This document shows, piece after piece, positions 1 through 8,372 of a stretch of DNA of 21,327 nt. The first letter of the stretch is position 1; the number at the start of each line of letters is the position of its first letter. The stretch spans positions 1-21,327 of the forward strand of contig CAMDDI010000017.1 in NCBI GenBank assembly GCA_945890905.1, written 5' to 3'. The stretch comes from Bacteriovorax stolpii (GTDB lineage: Bacteria > Bdellovibrionota > Bacteriovoracia > Bacteriovoracales > Bacteriovoracaceae). The translations under genes and the position numbers were made by a program. The notes under the pieces were generated by a model, which saw only the letters and a program-made list of their open reading frames with translations, was not told the DNA's origin and ran no database searches.

Positions 1-1910
1 TCCTGAAGTCTAAAATCCACCACTAAGAAGTAAGACAGGTCCCGCTTTAAACCCAGATTTAAGGCATTGTCATAGAGACTAACTTTCTCATCAGCACTGA
101 GGGCCTTGATATCAAAGAGTGTGTTGAGAGGAACGCAATTATCCAGCAAACCTTTAAAATAGGCCGGGTGGGTAATGCGACTTGAATCTTCACTGGCAGA
201 GTGAATAAGCATGCCGTTAACAATAGCTTCTTGAAAGAATTCAACCTGGAAAGAATCAGGGAAATCTAGGTGGGCCATGGCAGGAACTTCATCTAAGTGC
301 GAGAGGTAGAAACTGCGCAAATGCTCAGTGATGGCCGCAAACTGCTGGAAATTTTCTAAATCAGCGGAAATGCGGAAATATGAACAGAGTTGTTTATCTG
401 TTTCAGAGCTTTGCTTTTTGCGGAAAACGTAAATATAAGATCCAAGCTCGCCTTTGCCTTTCACATTCTCTAGATCAAAGATGGCTTCAGTTTTGAGCTC
501 TTCTAAAACAGGTCCAAGTCTCTCACGCAATGAAGGAACAAAAAGCTTCTTGGAAGAGAGAACAAACAAATATCCATTGGGCTTTAAGTATTTCACCTGT
601 TCAAGAGTCTGGGCCATTAGGTAGTGCTGAGGATTGTTTTTTGGAAAATTACAAAGATTAAGAACTACTCGGTCATAGGTAGAGGTAAAGAATGGATTCT
701 GCTCTTCCATCATCAAGGTTTGTTTTTGATGAGAATTTTTGCGGTTCTTAAAGTGCTGACCCATTACCCGGCTGATGTAACCGATAGGTCTTTCCCCTTG
801 GTTTTCTGCTTTATTAGCAAGGAATGTGAGGAACTGAAGTTCATTGCATATTTTGGTAAAAGTACCTGAGATAAATTCAAGGCCTTTAAAATCAGGACAA
901 AGAATTTCATCCCATTTGAAATACTGATTATTTTCCTGGGCCAGCCAGTGAGAGAGGGAGAGAGATTCAAGGTAATCACCGAAGTATTTACAGCTAATGA
1001 TTTCTTCTTGCTCCAAACCTGCAAGGGGAAGTGTTTTTCCTTCAACTGTCTCAAGCCACATAGGAAAATTAATTTGAAGTGAATTGAGGAAAAGTCCCAT
1101 ACTCACGTGAGACAGGGCATGAGAATAAATTTTTTGCTGATCCTGAGTCACCTGTGTTTTAAAGGAAACACTTTTGATGATGTCAGTGATGGTGAGATCT
1201 TTTGAAAGAAGCAAAAGCTCTCTCATGGTCTCTTTCATGCCTTCATGGGGGCGATACCAACTATAGAGATTGCTCTCTAGAGACTGTGACTTAAGTTCCG
1301 TCTTACTGCCTTTCTTAAAAATCTGAGAGAGAAACGAAGTGGGGTAAAGTAGGGCCTTATCCGTCAGTTCAATTCCGCAGCGATCTAAGAGGGAAGAGAT
1401 GAAGCGAAGTTTTAAGAATGTCACAGTGGCTACGCGGTTAGCGTAGATATCAATAAACTGAGAAATTTTCTCATGCTCAGCTAATTTTTCTGGATCGATC
1501 ATCTGCCAGAAGCGGGTGAGGTCATCAAGACCATCAAAGTGCAAACCTAGACTTTCAGCATACGAGAGAAACTCATTATAGAGACCAATTTTAATTGTCT
1601 TAGGGAAATCTCTGGTTTTAAAAAGTTCATTTTTTACATCTTGCTGGACACTCTGAATCAGGCGGTCAAACTTCAAAACATGTTTTGAAGATAGGGAGTC
1701 ACCCTTCCAGCCAGGAACAAAGCAGTGAACAGGTGAAAATTTTCCATCCAGAGGAAGGGAAGCTTTTAAAGGAATCTGTTTATAGGCAAAAGTTGGAAAG
1801 CGATTTTTGATCTGGCAGGAATCAGTGGGTTTTATCAATGCTTCCGAATCGTGGGTTGATTCGGGATCTTTTTGAAGCCATTGATGGGCAAAAAACGTCT
1901 TTTGGGTCAA
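1..1910 (-). CDS. Large protein with degenerate N6-methylase-like C-terminal half (partial, runs off left edge)
   Basis: An open minus-strand frame of about 636 codons runs unbroken to position 1, so the C-terminus lies outside the window. No in-frame ATG lies near the 5' end. I chose TTG at 1910, which has GGAG nine bases upstream (1923-1920) and reads TQKTFFAHQWLQKDPE; TTG at 1838 is the alternative. No signal peptide or membrane segment is visible. From about residue 410 the order resembles the later part of an N6-adenine methylase fold: a hydrophobic strand ending YDRVVLNLCNF where NPPF/Y would be expected, then KYLKPNGYLFVLSS, then EAIFDLENVKGKG followed by a strand SYIYVF. A glycine-rich SAM motif I is not evident. 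It may therefore be an inactive or highly diverged methyltransferase-like protein. The frame and reality of the gene are seen directly; the fold assignment is inference. The gene is divergent from the plus-strand operon starting at 2111. Confidence 0.8.
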   Translation of the reverse strand, partial: MTQKTFFAHQWLQKDPESTHDSEALIKPTDSCQIKNRFPTFAYKQIPLKASLPLDGKFSPVHCFVPGWKGDSLSSKHVLKFDRLIQSVQQDVKNELFKTRDFPKTIKIGLYNEFLSYAESLGLHFDGLDDLTRFWQMIDPEKLAEHEKISQFIDIYANRVATVTFLKLRFISSLLDRCGIELTDKALLYPTSFLSQIFKKGSKTELKSQSLESNLYSWYRPHEGMKETMRELLLLSKDLTITDIIKSVSFKTQVTQDQQKIYSHALSHVSMGLFLNSLQINFPMWLETVEGKTLPLAGLEQEEIISCKYFGDYLESLSLSHWLAQENNQYFKWDEILCPDFKGLEFISGTFTKICNELQFLTFLANKAENQGERPIGYISRVMGQHFKNRKNSHQKQTLMMEEQNPFFTSTYDRVVLNLCNFPKNNPQHYLMAQTLEQVKYLKPNGYLFVLSSKKLFVPSLRERLGPVLEELKTEAIFDLENVKGKGELGSYIYVFRKKQSSETDKQLCSYFRISADLENFQQFAAITEHLRSFYLSHLDEVPAMAHLDFPDSFQVEFFQEAIVNGMLIHSASEDSSRITHPAYFKGLLDNCVPLNTLFDIKALSADEKVSLYDNALNLGLKRDLSYFLVVDFRLQ

Positions 1911-2110
1911 AGGACAATACTCCGGCCATATTCAGCAAAATACTTGAAAACATTATTGTTTTGGGAGTCAGCATTCTGACTTATCCAACTGTTTTTGTCA
2001 TGAAAAAAGAGGTTAAAAGTGAATAACTAAAGCTTCTTGTGCGACGTACCGATGAGTCTATCGAATTGTAGTGTTTAAAGGATAAATAAATAACTTTGAG
2101 AGAGGCATCT

Positions 2111-2515
2111 ATGGACAACAAAAGCTTCAACGAACAAGAGCTTTCAGACATTATGAAAGAAATTGAAGCCCTTGAGGAAGATTTCAGCGGGGAGAAGCAA
2201 GCAACTCCTGTGATGGAAGAACTCAGCCACATGGATGAGACTCAGTCCATTCCTTCTAAAGTTAGGCATCATGAAGAAGAAGTGCTCGAAGAGCATCATG
2301 CGGAGATTTTTACAATGGAATCATCTCACCCGAAAGTTCAGAAACCAACTTCTGCCATGAGCTTTAAAGTTTCTGGTGACCTCAATATGGAACTTCAGTT
2401 TGATATTGGTGGAAAAGTTGTTTGTCTTGAAGTGACTGAAGCTGGACTCAATATCCAAATGGAAGGTGGAGTAACTTTCCATGTTCCAGTTGGCGATCAC
2501 AAAAAATCTGCATAA
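2111..2515 (+). CDS. Acidic small hypothetical protein (134 aa), first gene of the rsmD-coaD operon
   Basis: I do not recognise this family. The start is ATG 2111, preceded by GAGAGAGG; a TTG 15 bases upstream is less likely. Residues 1-75 are strongly acidic and charged (many Glu, with His clusters such as RHHEEE and EEHH) and look disordered or helical. Residues 80-130 are rich in alternating hydrophobics and Gly (FKVSGDLNMELQFDIGG, LEVTEAGLNIQMEGG), suggesting a small beta-sheet domain. There is no signal peptide, so it is probably cytoplasmic. The stop is 13 bases before rsmD, implying co-transcription. No function can be assigned from the sequence. Confidence 0.8.
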   Translation: MDNKSFNEQELSDIMKEIEALEEDFSGEKQATPVMEELSHMDETQSIPSKVRHHEEEVLEEHHAEIFTMESSHPKVQKPTSAMSFKVSGDLNMELQFDIGGKVVCLEVTEAGLNIQMEGGVTFHVPVGDHKKSA

Positions 2516-2528
2516 AAGATAATTAAAA

Positions 2529-3110
2529 ATGGCTGTAAAAATCATTGGTGGCGCCTGTAGAGGTTTTTCTCTGGCCACACCTAGATCTGATACTACAAAG
2601 CCCACTTCGGTTCTTGTTAAACGCAAACTTTTTGACTGGCGACAAAATCTCGAAGGCATGATTTTTGTGGATCTTTGCGCGGGCTCTGGGGCCATGGGCT
2701 TTGAAGCTCTCTCAAGAGGTGCAGAGAAAATTATCCTCAACGATTCCATGAAGGGTGCTTTCTTAACCATGAAAGATAATCGTGAAGCCATGGTCAAAGC
2801 ATTCAAGTTCGATGCGTCTCGAATCACTATCACCAATATAGATGCGATTCATTGGGTTAAAAAAGAGATGTCATATCAGCTCACTGACACTGAAGATGTG
2901 ATTCTCTACCTTGACCCGCCCTATGAAAATCACGTTCTCTACATGGATCTCTTAAAGCACTTAACCGAGGCTGGCTTTGCAGGCCAAATCTGGCTTGAGT
3001 CTGACAAGCTCAAGGGGCCAAAGGCAGAGAATCTCACTGGAGCATTCCGTTCAGTTATTAAAACGGTGGATCATGGAGATCATTTTGTCGTCGTGGGTAA
3101 ACTGATATAG
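2529..3110 (+). CDS. rsmD: 16S rRNA (guanine-N2)-methyltransferase, RsmD family
   Basis: RsmD uses SAM to methylate the N2 of G966 (E. coli numbering) in 16S rRNA of the small ribosomal subunit. The 193-residue product matches the family's usual length of about 190-200. The N-terminus MAVKIIGGACRGFSL resembles the RsmD opening IIGG.wRG. TKPTSVLVKRKLFDW (residues 23-37) corresponds to the RPTtdrvRetlFnw block, with R replaced by K at the first position. SAM motif I is DLCAGSGAMG at 48-57, and catalytic motif IV is DPPY at 129-132. The start ATG 2529 has only a weak ribosome site. It is followed 34 bases later by coaD, the classic rsmD-coaD pairing found in many bacteria, which supports both calls. 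Confidence 0.93.
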   Translation: MAVKIIGGACRGFSLATPRSDTTKPTSVLVKRKLFDWRQNLEGMIFVDLCAGSGAMGFEALSRGAEKIILNDSMKGAFLTMKDNREAMVKAFKFDASRITITNIDAIHWVKKEMSYQLTDTEDVILYLDPPYENHVLYMDLLKHLTEAGFAGQIWLESDKLKGPKAENLTGAFRSVIKTVDHGDHFVVVGKLI

Positions 3111-3144
3111 AATAAAATTCATAGACCTTTCAAAGGAATGAGTT

Positions 3145-3633
3145 TTGGACAAGAAGCGTGCCCTCTATGCTGGGACATTTGACCCCTTCACCAATGGACA
3201 TTTAGATATTGTTCATCGGGCCGCCAAGGTTTTTGACGAGATCGTAGTTCTGGTTGCTGTTTCACCTAACAAAGTTCCTTTCATGTCCACCGAGACTCGA
3301 GTGAGTGTTCTCAAAAAACTTTTTGCTCATGAGCCCAAAGTGACTGTTGATAGTTGGACCGGACTGATTGTTGAATATGCCCGTCAAAATAATATTGGAT
3401 CTATTGTCCGGGGTTTGCGCCCAACCGGAGATTTTGAAATTGAATTTCAAATGGCTTCTATGAATCGAAAAATTAATCCAGATTGCGATACAGTATTTCT
3501 CATGACCAGTGAGAAGCTCTATTATATTTCCAGTTCATTAGTAAAAGAAGTTTGGACCTATGATGGAGACGTGACTCCATTTGTTCCACCCCTGATTTTA
3601 GAAGAACTCAAAAAATTAAAGCCTAAAAAGTAA
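3145..3633 (+). CDS. coaD: Phosphopantetheine adenylyltransferase (CoaD)
   Basis: CoaD transfers AMP from ATP to 4'-phosphopantetheine, giving dephospho-CoA, the penultimate step of coenzyme A synthesis in the cytoplasm. The 162-residue length is standard. YAGTFDPFTNGHLD (8-21) contains the nucleotidyltransferase (T/H)xGH motif as TNGH at 16-19. RGLR at 89-92 and the C-terminal ISSSLVKEV at 128-136 (the ISSTxVRE element) are both present. Translation starts at TTG 3145, preceded by AAAGGA with seven-base spacing. The nearby ATG at 3138 is out of frame and hits a stop after 14 codons. It lies downstream of rsmD and 11 bases before the aminotransferase gene. Confidence 0.95.
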   Translation: MDKKRALYAGTFDPFTNGHLDIVHRAAKVFDEIVVLVAVSPNKVPFMSTETRVSVLKKLFAHEPKVTVDSWTGLIVEYARQNNIGSIVRGLRPTGDFEIEFQMASMNRKINPDCDTVFLMTSEKLYYISSSLVKEVWTYDGDVTPFVPPLILEELKKLKPKK

Positions 3634-3644
3634 GAGAGAAATTT

Positions 3645-4859
3645 ATGTTGTTAAGTTCAAGGGTGAAGGGGATACACGATAGTATTACCATGAAGCTCAA
3701 CGAGAAATCTCAGCAATTAAACGATGAAGGAAAGGTTATTTATAATCTCTCTGGAGGGCAGCTGCCTATTAAACCTCTTCCAGAATTTGTGGAAAAGATT
3801 CATCATCAGCTCAACTTCTTAAAAAGTTATCAGTATTCCCCATCTTCTGGTTTTCTTCCCTTAAGAAAAAAACTGATTAAGCATCTCGCTGAATCTCGCG
3901 ATTTATCAATGGATCTTCTAGAAGGCAGTTGGGATTGTATTTTAAGTAATGGTTCAAAGCATTCTATCTATAATGCTTTGGGGGCCCTCATCGATCCGGG
4001 TGATGAAGTTATCTTACTCGCTCCTTATTGGGTTTCCTATCCAGAGATGGTGAAGTTCTGGGGTGGGATACCTAATGTTGTAAAATCCAATGTGTTTGAT
4101 GCTTTTGTTCCTGCTATTGAAGATCTTCACAAAGTGATGACTCCGCGGACAAAGGCCATCATTGTGAACAGTCCTAATAATCCTTCGGGAGTTCATTATT
4201 CAGAGTCTTGGATGAGAGAATTTTGTCTGTTTTTAAAACAGTATCCTGATCTGGTTGTGATCAGTGATGAAGTCTATTCTGAAATTAGTTATTTTGATCC
4301 TAAACCCTCATATTTTTATCAGTATGATAACTCGCTCTTGAGTCGCACTGTGATTATTCAGGCCATTTCAAAGTCTCTAGCATCCACTGGTCTGCGATTG
4401 GGATATGCTATGGCCCCTAAAGGAGTTATTTCGGCCATGAGTCGTATTCAAGGTCAAACAACTTCAGGTGCAAATAGTTTGATTCAAAGAGCGCTGATGG
4501 ATTTTGATTTAAAGTACGTAGAGCCTTTTTTAGTTCCTGTGAGAAATCATATTCGCCTCAATGCGGCCTTCCTTCGTGAGAAATTCCGTGAAGCCAACTT
4601 GGGCCACTGTTGGTATCAATCTACCTCGGCATTTTATTTCATGTTGGACTTCTCTCGCACCCCTATGTTTAAGCGCTTTAGTCCGGATGAGGATCATTCC
4701 TATGAAATCTCCGATGAGCTTTTGAACAATGAAGGGGTGGCGGTAGTTCCGGGAGTGGATTTTGGTATCCCTAATACCGCTAGAATTGCCCTGGTGATTG
4801 AAGAGATTCCATTTCAGGAAGCTCTCACCAAAATCGTCAGGTACCTTAACCGCACTTAA
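3645..4859 (+). CDS. PLP-dependent class I/II aminotransferase (aspartate aminotransferase-like)
   Basis: A fold-type I aminotransferase of 404 residues, the normal size. The cofactor-phosphate region SNGSKHSIYNAL lies at 101-112. NSPNNPSG is at 175-182 with the Asn that contacts the PLP ring. ISDEVY at 206-211 supplies the Asp pairing with the pyridine nitrogen and the Tyr. The Schiff-base lysine is K243 in AISKSLASTGLRLGY, the usual SK.(..)G.R.GY signature. NTARIALV near the C-terminus carries the likely substrate-carboxylate Arg. The substrate cannot be told from sequence; aspartate or a related amino acid donor is a family-level guess. ATG 3645 follows GAGAG eight bases upstream. It is probably co-transcribed with coaD, though the pairing has no obvious pathway logic. 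Confidence 0.9.
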   Translation: MLLSSRVKGIHDSITMKLNEKSQQLNDEGKVIYNLSGGQLPIKPLPEFVEKIHHQLNFLKSYQYSPSSGFLPLRKKLIKHLAESRDLSMDLLEGSWDCILSNGSKHSIYNALGALIDPGDEVILLAPYWVSYPEMVKFWGGIPNVVKSNVFDAFVPAIEDLHKVMTPRTKAIIVNSPNNPSGVHYSESWMREFCLFLKQYPDLVVISDEVYSEISYFDPKPSYFYQYDNSLLSRTVIIQAISKSLASTGLRLGYAMAPKGVISAMSRIQGQTTSGANSLIQRALMDFDLKYVEPFLVPVRNHIRLNAAFLREKFREANLGHCWYQSTSAFYFMLDFSRTPMFKRFSPDEDHSYEISDELLNNEGVAVVPGVDFGIPNTARIALVIEEIPFQEALTKIVRYLNRT

Positions 4860-4886
4860 GGCAGATTTATCCCTCCACTTCGGCGA

Positions 4887-4924
4887 TTTTACCCTCTGAA
4901 TTATAATATTCTTGAGAGGTAAAA
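4887..4924 (+). promoter_or_regulatory. RNA hairpin covering the ribosome binding site of the 4928 gene
   Basis: The left arm 4887-4901 (TTTTACCCTCTGAAT) pairs with 4908-4924 (ATTC, a TTG bulge, then AGAGGTAAAA), with one bulged C and a TATAAT loop at 4902-4907. The Shine-Dalgarno AGAGG (4915-4919) lies inside the right arm. There is no T-run after it, so it is not an ordinary terminator. The TATAAT in the loop might alternatively be a -10 box, but no convincing -35 lies 16-18 bases upstream. Confidence 0.5.
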
Positions 4925-4927
4925 CAC

Positions 4928-5884
4928 TTGGGAATGATCCACTTTTTATTAGTTTCTATTTTGCTCATCAGTTGCGCTAAAACTCCTAAAGAGGAAGTCC
5001 TTGAAGCTATTGATCTGGCCCTGACATATCTCTCTTCTGAGCGTTGCGAAGATGCCATTAACATTCTCGAAAAAGTCGGCAGACAAAATGATAACGCTGT
5101 TTATTTGGAAGTTTTAGCTTCCGCTTATGCTTGTCGTGCGGGCTTTAGCACCATCCGTTTTATCGGAGACGATATTCCTAATCTTGATACTTCATCATTT
5201 GCTAATCTTTTAAAATCAGTCTCTATTTTAAGTCTCTCTCCTGAAACAGCAGCTGATTCAAGTAGCTACTCTGATATGCGTACTGGTTTTAACATTATTT
5301 TTCAATCCGATGGTGGCCCAGAACCCAGTCAAGTCAATCGCGCTACAAAATATGGGGCCAGAAAATCTGGAGACATGGGAGTTGAAGCTCTGCTTTTTTC
5401 TATGGTTCAACTTGGAAAATTTATTAATTACTACGGTAATGTCGATGCTTCAGGTGTGAAAGGTTTAGGAGCAGGAGTTTCTAGGTGCTTTATCGATTAT
5501 ACTTTTGGATTGGCCCAGGCTGCCCGTGTGGCCGGTGGTGGATCATGCAACGGAAATAATTTTGGACATGCTGATCTCTCAGTTTTGGGAGGAAGTGCTG
5601 CCACAGGAATTCGCCGACGTTGTGAAGGGCTTATGCTTTTTACTAACATCCTCGACATTCTTCAAAACATGGATCTCTCTGGAAGTGATTCTCTGAGAGA
5701 TTTAGAAGAGGCAGGGGATGAGATTGTGACTTTGAAGGAGTCTGCAATTACTGCTAGGCCCTCTCTTTCAACACTTCTGAATATGACCTCTCAATCTCTT
5801 TGTGAAACCACTCTTGCGTCGCCCGCGGAGATGGATAACATGGAACTTATCTACGCTCTCTTTTATGAAACTGGCCTTCAATGA
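4928..5884 (+). CDS. Predicted lipoprotein, unknown family (318 aa)
   Basis: The N-terminus is a lipoprotein signal: MGMIHFLLVSILLIS followed by Cys16 (lipobox LIS-C), so the mature protein is probably anchored to a membrane. Residues about 20-60 (VLEAIDLALTYLSSERCEDAINILEKV, read in parts) look like a TPR-type helical hairpin. The remainder has several cysteines and Gly/Ser-rich stretches (VAGGGSCNGNN), and I do not recognise the family. The start is TTG 4928, eight bases after AGAGG; ATG 4934 is possible but 14 bases away. It overlaps the next gene by 4 bases (ATGA at 5881-5884), indicating translational coupling with the barrel-like protein and suggesting that the two act together in the outer membrane. 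Confidence 0.82.
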   Translation: MGMIHFLLVSILLISCAKTPKEEVLEAIDLALTYLSSERCEDAINILEKVGRQNDNAVYLEVLASAYACRAGFSTIRFIGDDIPNLDTSSFANLLKSVSILSLSPETAADSSSYSDMRTGFNIIFQSDGGPEPSQVNRATKYGARKSGDMGVEALLFSMVQLGKFINYYGNVDASGVKGLGAGVSRCFIDYTFGLAQAARVAGGGSCNGNNFGHADLSVLGGSAATGIRRRCEGLMLFTNILDILQNMDLSGSDSLRDLEEAGDEIVTLKESAITARPSLSTLLNMTSQSLCETTLASPAEMDNMELIYALFYETGLQ

Positions 5885-6999
5885 TGAGATGGATTTACTT
5901 GCTCCTCATTCTTCTGAGTCTCGAGCTTCAGGCTTTTGATAACCCTTATACCATGCGCTCACCAGAAGGTCTTCTCATGGGAGATGCCTTTACGGCCGTG
6001 AATCATGATGAATTCACTTTGTTTTATAATCCTGCTTCTCTTCATCGACATGAACATGATCTGACTCTTACTCCTTTCAATCCTCAAGGGTCAGGAACAA
6101 ATCTTTTAAGTGATGCAGATAAGTTCAAAGATTTTCCCGATGAGCCGGTGGGAGCATCCAAAGTATTGATGGATTATCCGGTGCATGCTAGTGCGGGAAT
6201 TGCCCCAGGTTTTAAAATGTTCAACGTAGGTGTGACTTTCCTAGCGACTCAAAGTTACGACGTTCTTCTCCGCAATCAGGCCTATCCTATGCTGGACCTT
6301 GATCTGCATTCAGATAAGGGTCTTATAATGGGGATAGGAATTCCCTTGGGATCAGGTCGCTTAAGTAAAAAAAGTAAAAGTGGATCCCAGACCTCTTTTG
6401 GATTAGCGGGAAAATATATTGAACGCACCGGAGTGGCAGATCGTTTGGCCCTGGTAGGCCCGACAGTACTTGAGTCTTTAAGTAAGAAAGACATGTCAGA
6501 TATTTTAAAAACTCTGGGTGAAGTTAAGGGCAAAGCCGTTGGCTTTGACGCAGGCCTTGAGCATGTTCTCCGAGGGGGAAGCTCTTCACTCATCATGGGA
6601 ATTTCAGCTTTAGATATTGGGGGAACAAATTTTTCCGAGGCCAAGACTCCGGAAAATTTGAAAGTTGCCAATATACGCAGCCAAGTTAACGTGGGCATGG
6701 CCGCAGGACAGGATTTTAAAATTGTACACTATCTCCTCTCGGCCGACGTCAGGGCCCTCAATGAAGAAATGGATTTTGGTAAGCGCCTGCGCCTTGGAGC
6801 GCAGTTTGGTATTCCTGGAATAACTTTTCTAGGTGGTATCAACAGTGGATACTATAGCTACGGTGCAATGCTCGATTTTGCCTTCTTAAAACTCACGGCC
6901 GGCTTTTATTCGGTGGAACTTGGTTCAAAGTATAAACAAGTGGAAAGTAAACGCTTCGTGATCTACTTGAGTTTATTTGACTTTTCATTCGATGCTTAA
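5881..6999 (+). CDS. Predicted outer-membrane beta-barrel protein (PorV/FadL-like, UPF0164-type)
   Basis: The signal peptide is MMRWIYLLLILLSLELQA, with likely cleavage before FDNPY. The mature start has the pattern GDAFTAVNHDEFTLFYNPASL (residues about 36-56), typical of the PorV/FadL-like outer-membrane group, whose members read GdAftA...d..a.yyNPAgL. The remainder has amphipathic strands with Gly turns (MGIGIPLGSG, LRLGAQFGIPGITFLGG). It is 372 residues long. It overlaps the upstream lipoprotein gene by ATGA. Outer-membrane location and barrel fold are well supported; a specific role (hydrophobic transport or a secretion-associated shuttle) is not. Confidence 0.78.
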   Translation: MMRWIYLLLILLSLELQAFDNPYTMRSPEGLLMGDAFTAVNHDEFTLFYNPASLHRHEHDLTLTPFNPQGSGTNLLSDADKFKDFPDEPVGASKVLMDYPVHASAGIAPGFKMFNVGVTFLATQSYDVLLRNQAYPMLDLDLHSDKGLIMGIGIPLGSGRLSKKSKSGSQTSFGLAGKYIERTGVADRLALVGPTVLESLSKKDMSDILKTLGEVKGKAVGFDAGLEHVLRGGSSSLIMGISALDIGGTNFSEAKTPENLKVANIRSQVNVGMAAGQDFKIVHYLLSADVRALNEEMDFGKRLRLGAQFGIPGITFLGGINSGYYSYGAMLDFAFLKLTAGFYSVELGSKYKQVESKRFVIYLSLFDFSFDA

Positions 7000-7003
7000 T
7001 TTT

Positions 7004-7039
7004 CTATCCTTTATTCTAAGCTGTATTCCCCACGGATAG
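7004..7039 (+). promoter_or_regulatory. Possible hairpin touching the phoH2 ribosome binding site
   Basis: CTATCC (7004-7009) is complementary to GGATAG (7034-7039), with a 24-base loop. The right arm overlaps the beginning of the strong Shine-Dalgarno TAGGAGGAG (7037-7045). With only 6 base pairs and a long loop, this is weak. Confidence 0.25.
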
Positions 7040-7049
7040 GAGGAGTTTT

Positions 7050-8372
7050 TTGAATAAAACGTTCATTTTGGACACAAACGTCCTGTTACTTGATCCTTTG
7101 GCCATTAACAAATTTGGCCCAGGCAATAAAGTTTTCATCCCTCTCACCGTCATTGAAGAACTCGACCGATTCAAGAAAGACCAAAATGAAATTGGACGTA
7201 ACGCTCGTTACTTCTCTCGATTAATTGATGGATTCAGAAGCAAAGGTTCTTTGTTTGCCGGGATCACTTTGGACAATGGCGGGACACTCCAAGTCAGTGT
7301 CACCAAAGAATACAAAGGTCAGGCAGCTTCAGGTTTAAAACTTGATGTGAACGACAACTTAATTCTTGCTTCGGCCATGCATCTTAAAGATGCTGGTGAT
7401 AATGTTACTCTCATTACAAAAGATATTAACCTACGTCTGAAATCAGATGCAGTTGATATTCATGCTGAAGATTATGAAACCACTGATGTTGTGACTGTAG
7501 ATGAACTCTACTCAGGTCAGAGACTTATCAGTTTTGATCTTGAAAAAATGGAAGCATTTGAAAAAGATCGATTCTTAAAAATCGAGCCAGGAGATATTCA
7601 AAATCTTTATCCCAACGAGTACTTAATTCTCGTAGATAAAAATAATCCCTTCAAAAAAGTTCTTGGCCGCTTCCATGCTAAGAAAGGTGGAATTGTTCCA
7701 TTGATCAAACCCAAGGAAGGGGTGTGGGGAATTCACCCAAAAAATATCGAGCAGCAGTTTGCCATGGATGCACTACTCAATAACGAAATCAATTTGGTTT
7801 CTCTTGTAGGTAAAGCTGGTACCGGTAAAACTTTGATGGCCATTGCCGCAGGTCTAGAGTGTGCGATTACCAAGCAAAATTATTCAAGAGTTCTTGTTTC
7901 TCGTCCTATCGTTCCTATGGGAAGAGACTTAGGTTTCTTACCAGGAGATATCAATGATAAGCTTGGTCCTTGGATGCAGCCCATTTTTGATAACATCGAT
8001 TTCCTTTTTGGTAATCAGCGCGCACGCAATGAGATGACCACTTGGGATGAGCTCATCAATCAAGGTCTCTTGCATGTTGAGCCGCTGACTTATATCCGCG
8101 GACGCTCACTTCCCCAGCAATTTATGATTGTGGATGAGTCTCAAAACTTAACTCCTCATGAAATTAAAACGATTATTACCCGAGCTGGTGAAGGTACGAA
8201 GATCGTTCTCACTGGAGACTCTGAACAGATCGATAACCCATACCTTGATTCTTTGAATAACGGTTTGGTTTACACTATCGATAAACTCAAAGGTGAAGAA
8301 ATTGTGGCCCACGTGAAACTTCAAGTGGGTGAGCGTTCACCTCTATCGGAAATTGCCAGTAAGCTTCTATGA
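7050..8372 (+). CDS. phoH2: PIN domain-PhoH ATPase (PhoH2/YlaK type)
   Basis: The 440-residue product has an N-terminal PIN nuclease domain (residues about 1-130) followed by a PhoH AAA-like ATPase domain (about 230-440). PIN features: FILDTNVLLLD with D8, VIEELD with E36/E37, and the later DVNDNLIL and TKD acidic clusters. ATPase features: Walker A GKAGTGKT at 254-261, Walker B IVDES at 360-364, and the PhoH-typical RPIVPMG and LTGDSEQID. Known PhoH2 proteins are RNA helicase/ribonucleases; this role is inferred by family. Translation begins at TTG 7050 behind a near-perfect GGAGGAG site; the first residues NKTFILDTN are where PIN proteins normally begin. It overlaps the PilZ gene by ATGA (8369-8372). 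Confidence 0.92.
   Translation: MNKTFILDTNVLLLDPLAINKFGPGNKVFIPLTVIEELDRFKKDQNEIGRNARYFSRLIDGFRSKGSLFAGITLDNGGTLQVSVTKEYKGQAASGLKLDVNDNLILASAMHLKDAGDNVTLITKDINLRLKSDAVDIHAEDYETTDVVTVDELYSGQRLISFDLEKMEAFEKDRFLKIEPGDIQNLYPNEYLILVDKNNPFKKVLGRFHAKKGGIVPLIKPKEGVWGIHPKNIEQQFAMDALLNNEINLVSLVGKAGTGKTLMAIAAGLECAITKQNYSRVLVSRPIVPMGRDLGFLPGDINDKLGPWMQPIFDNIDFLFGNQRARNEMTTWDELINQGLLHVEPLTYIRGRSLPQQFMIVDESQNLTPHEIKTIITRAGEGTKIVLTGDSEQIDNPYLDSLNNGLVYTIDKLKGEEIVAHVKLQVGERSPLSEIASKLL

Noticed and set aside
764..1054. Open frames within 1-1900 in other frames and on the plus strand
   Set aside because: They are shadows of the continuous 636-codon minus-strand gene, which alone reads as a protein-like sequence throughout.
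1967..1980. GTCAG-CATT-CTGAC inverted repeat in the divergent region 1911-2110
   Set aside because: Only five pairs and no recognisable promoter around it.
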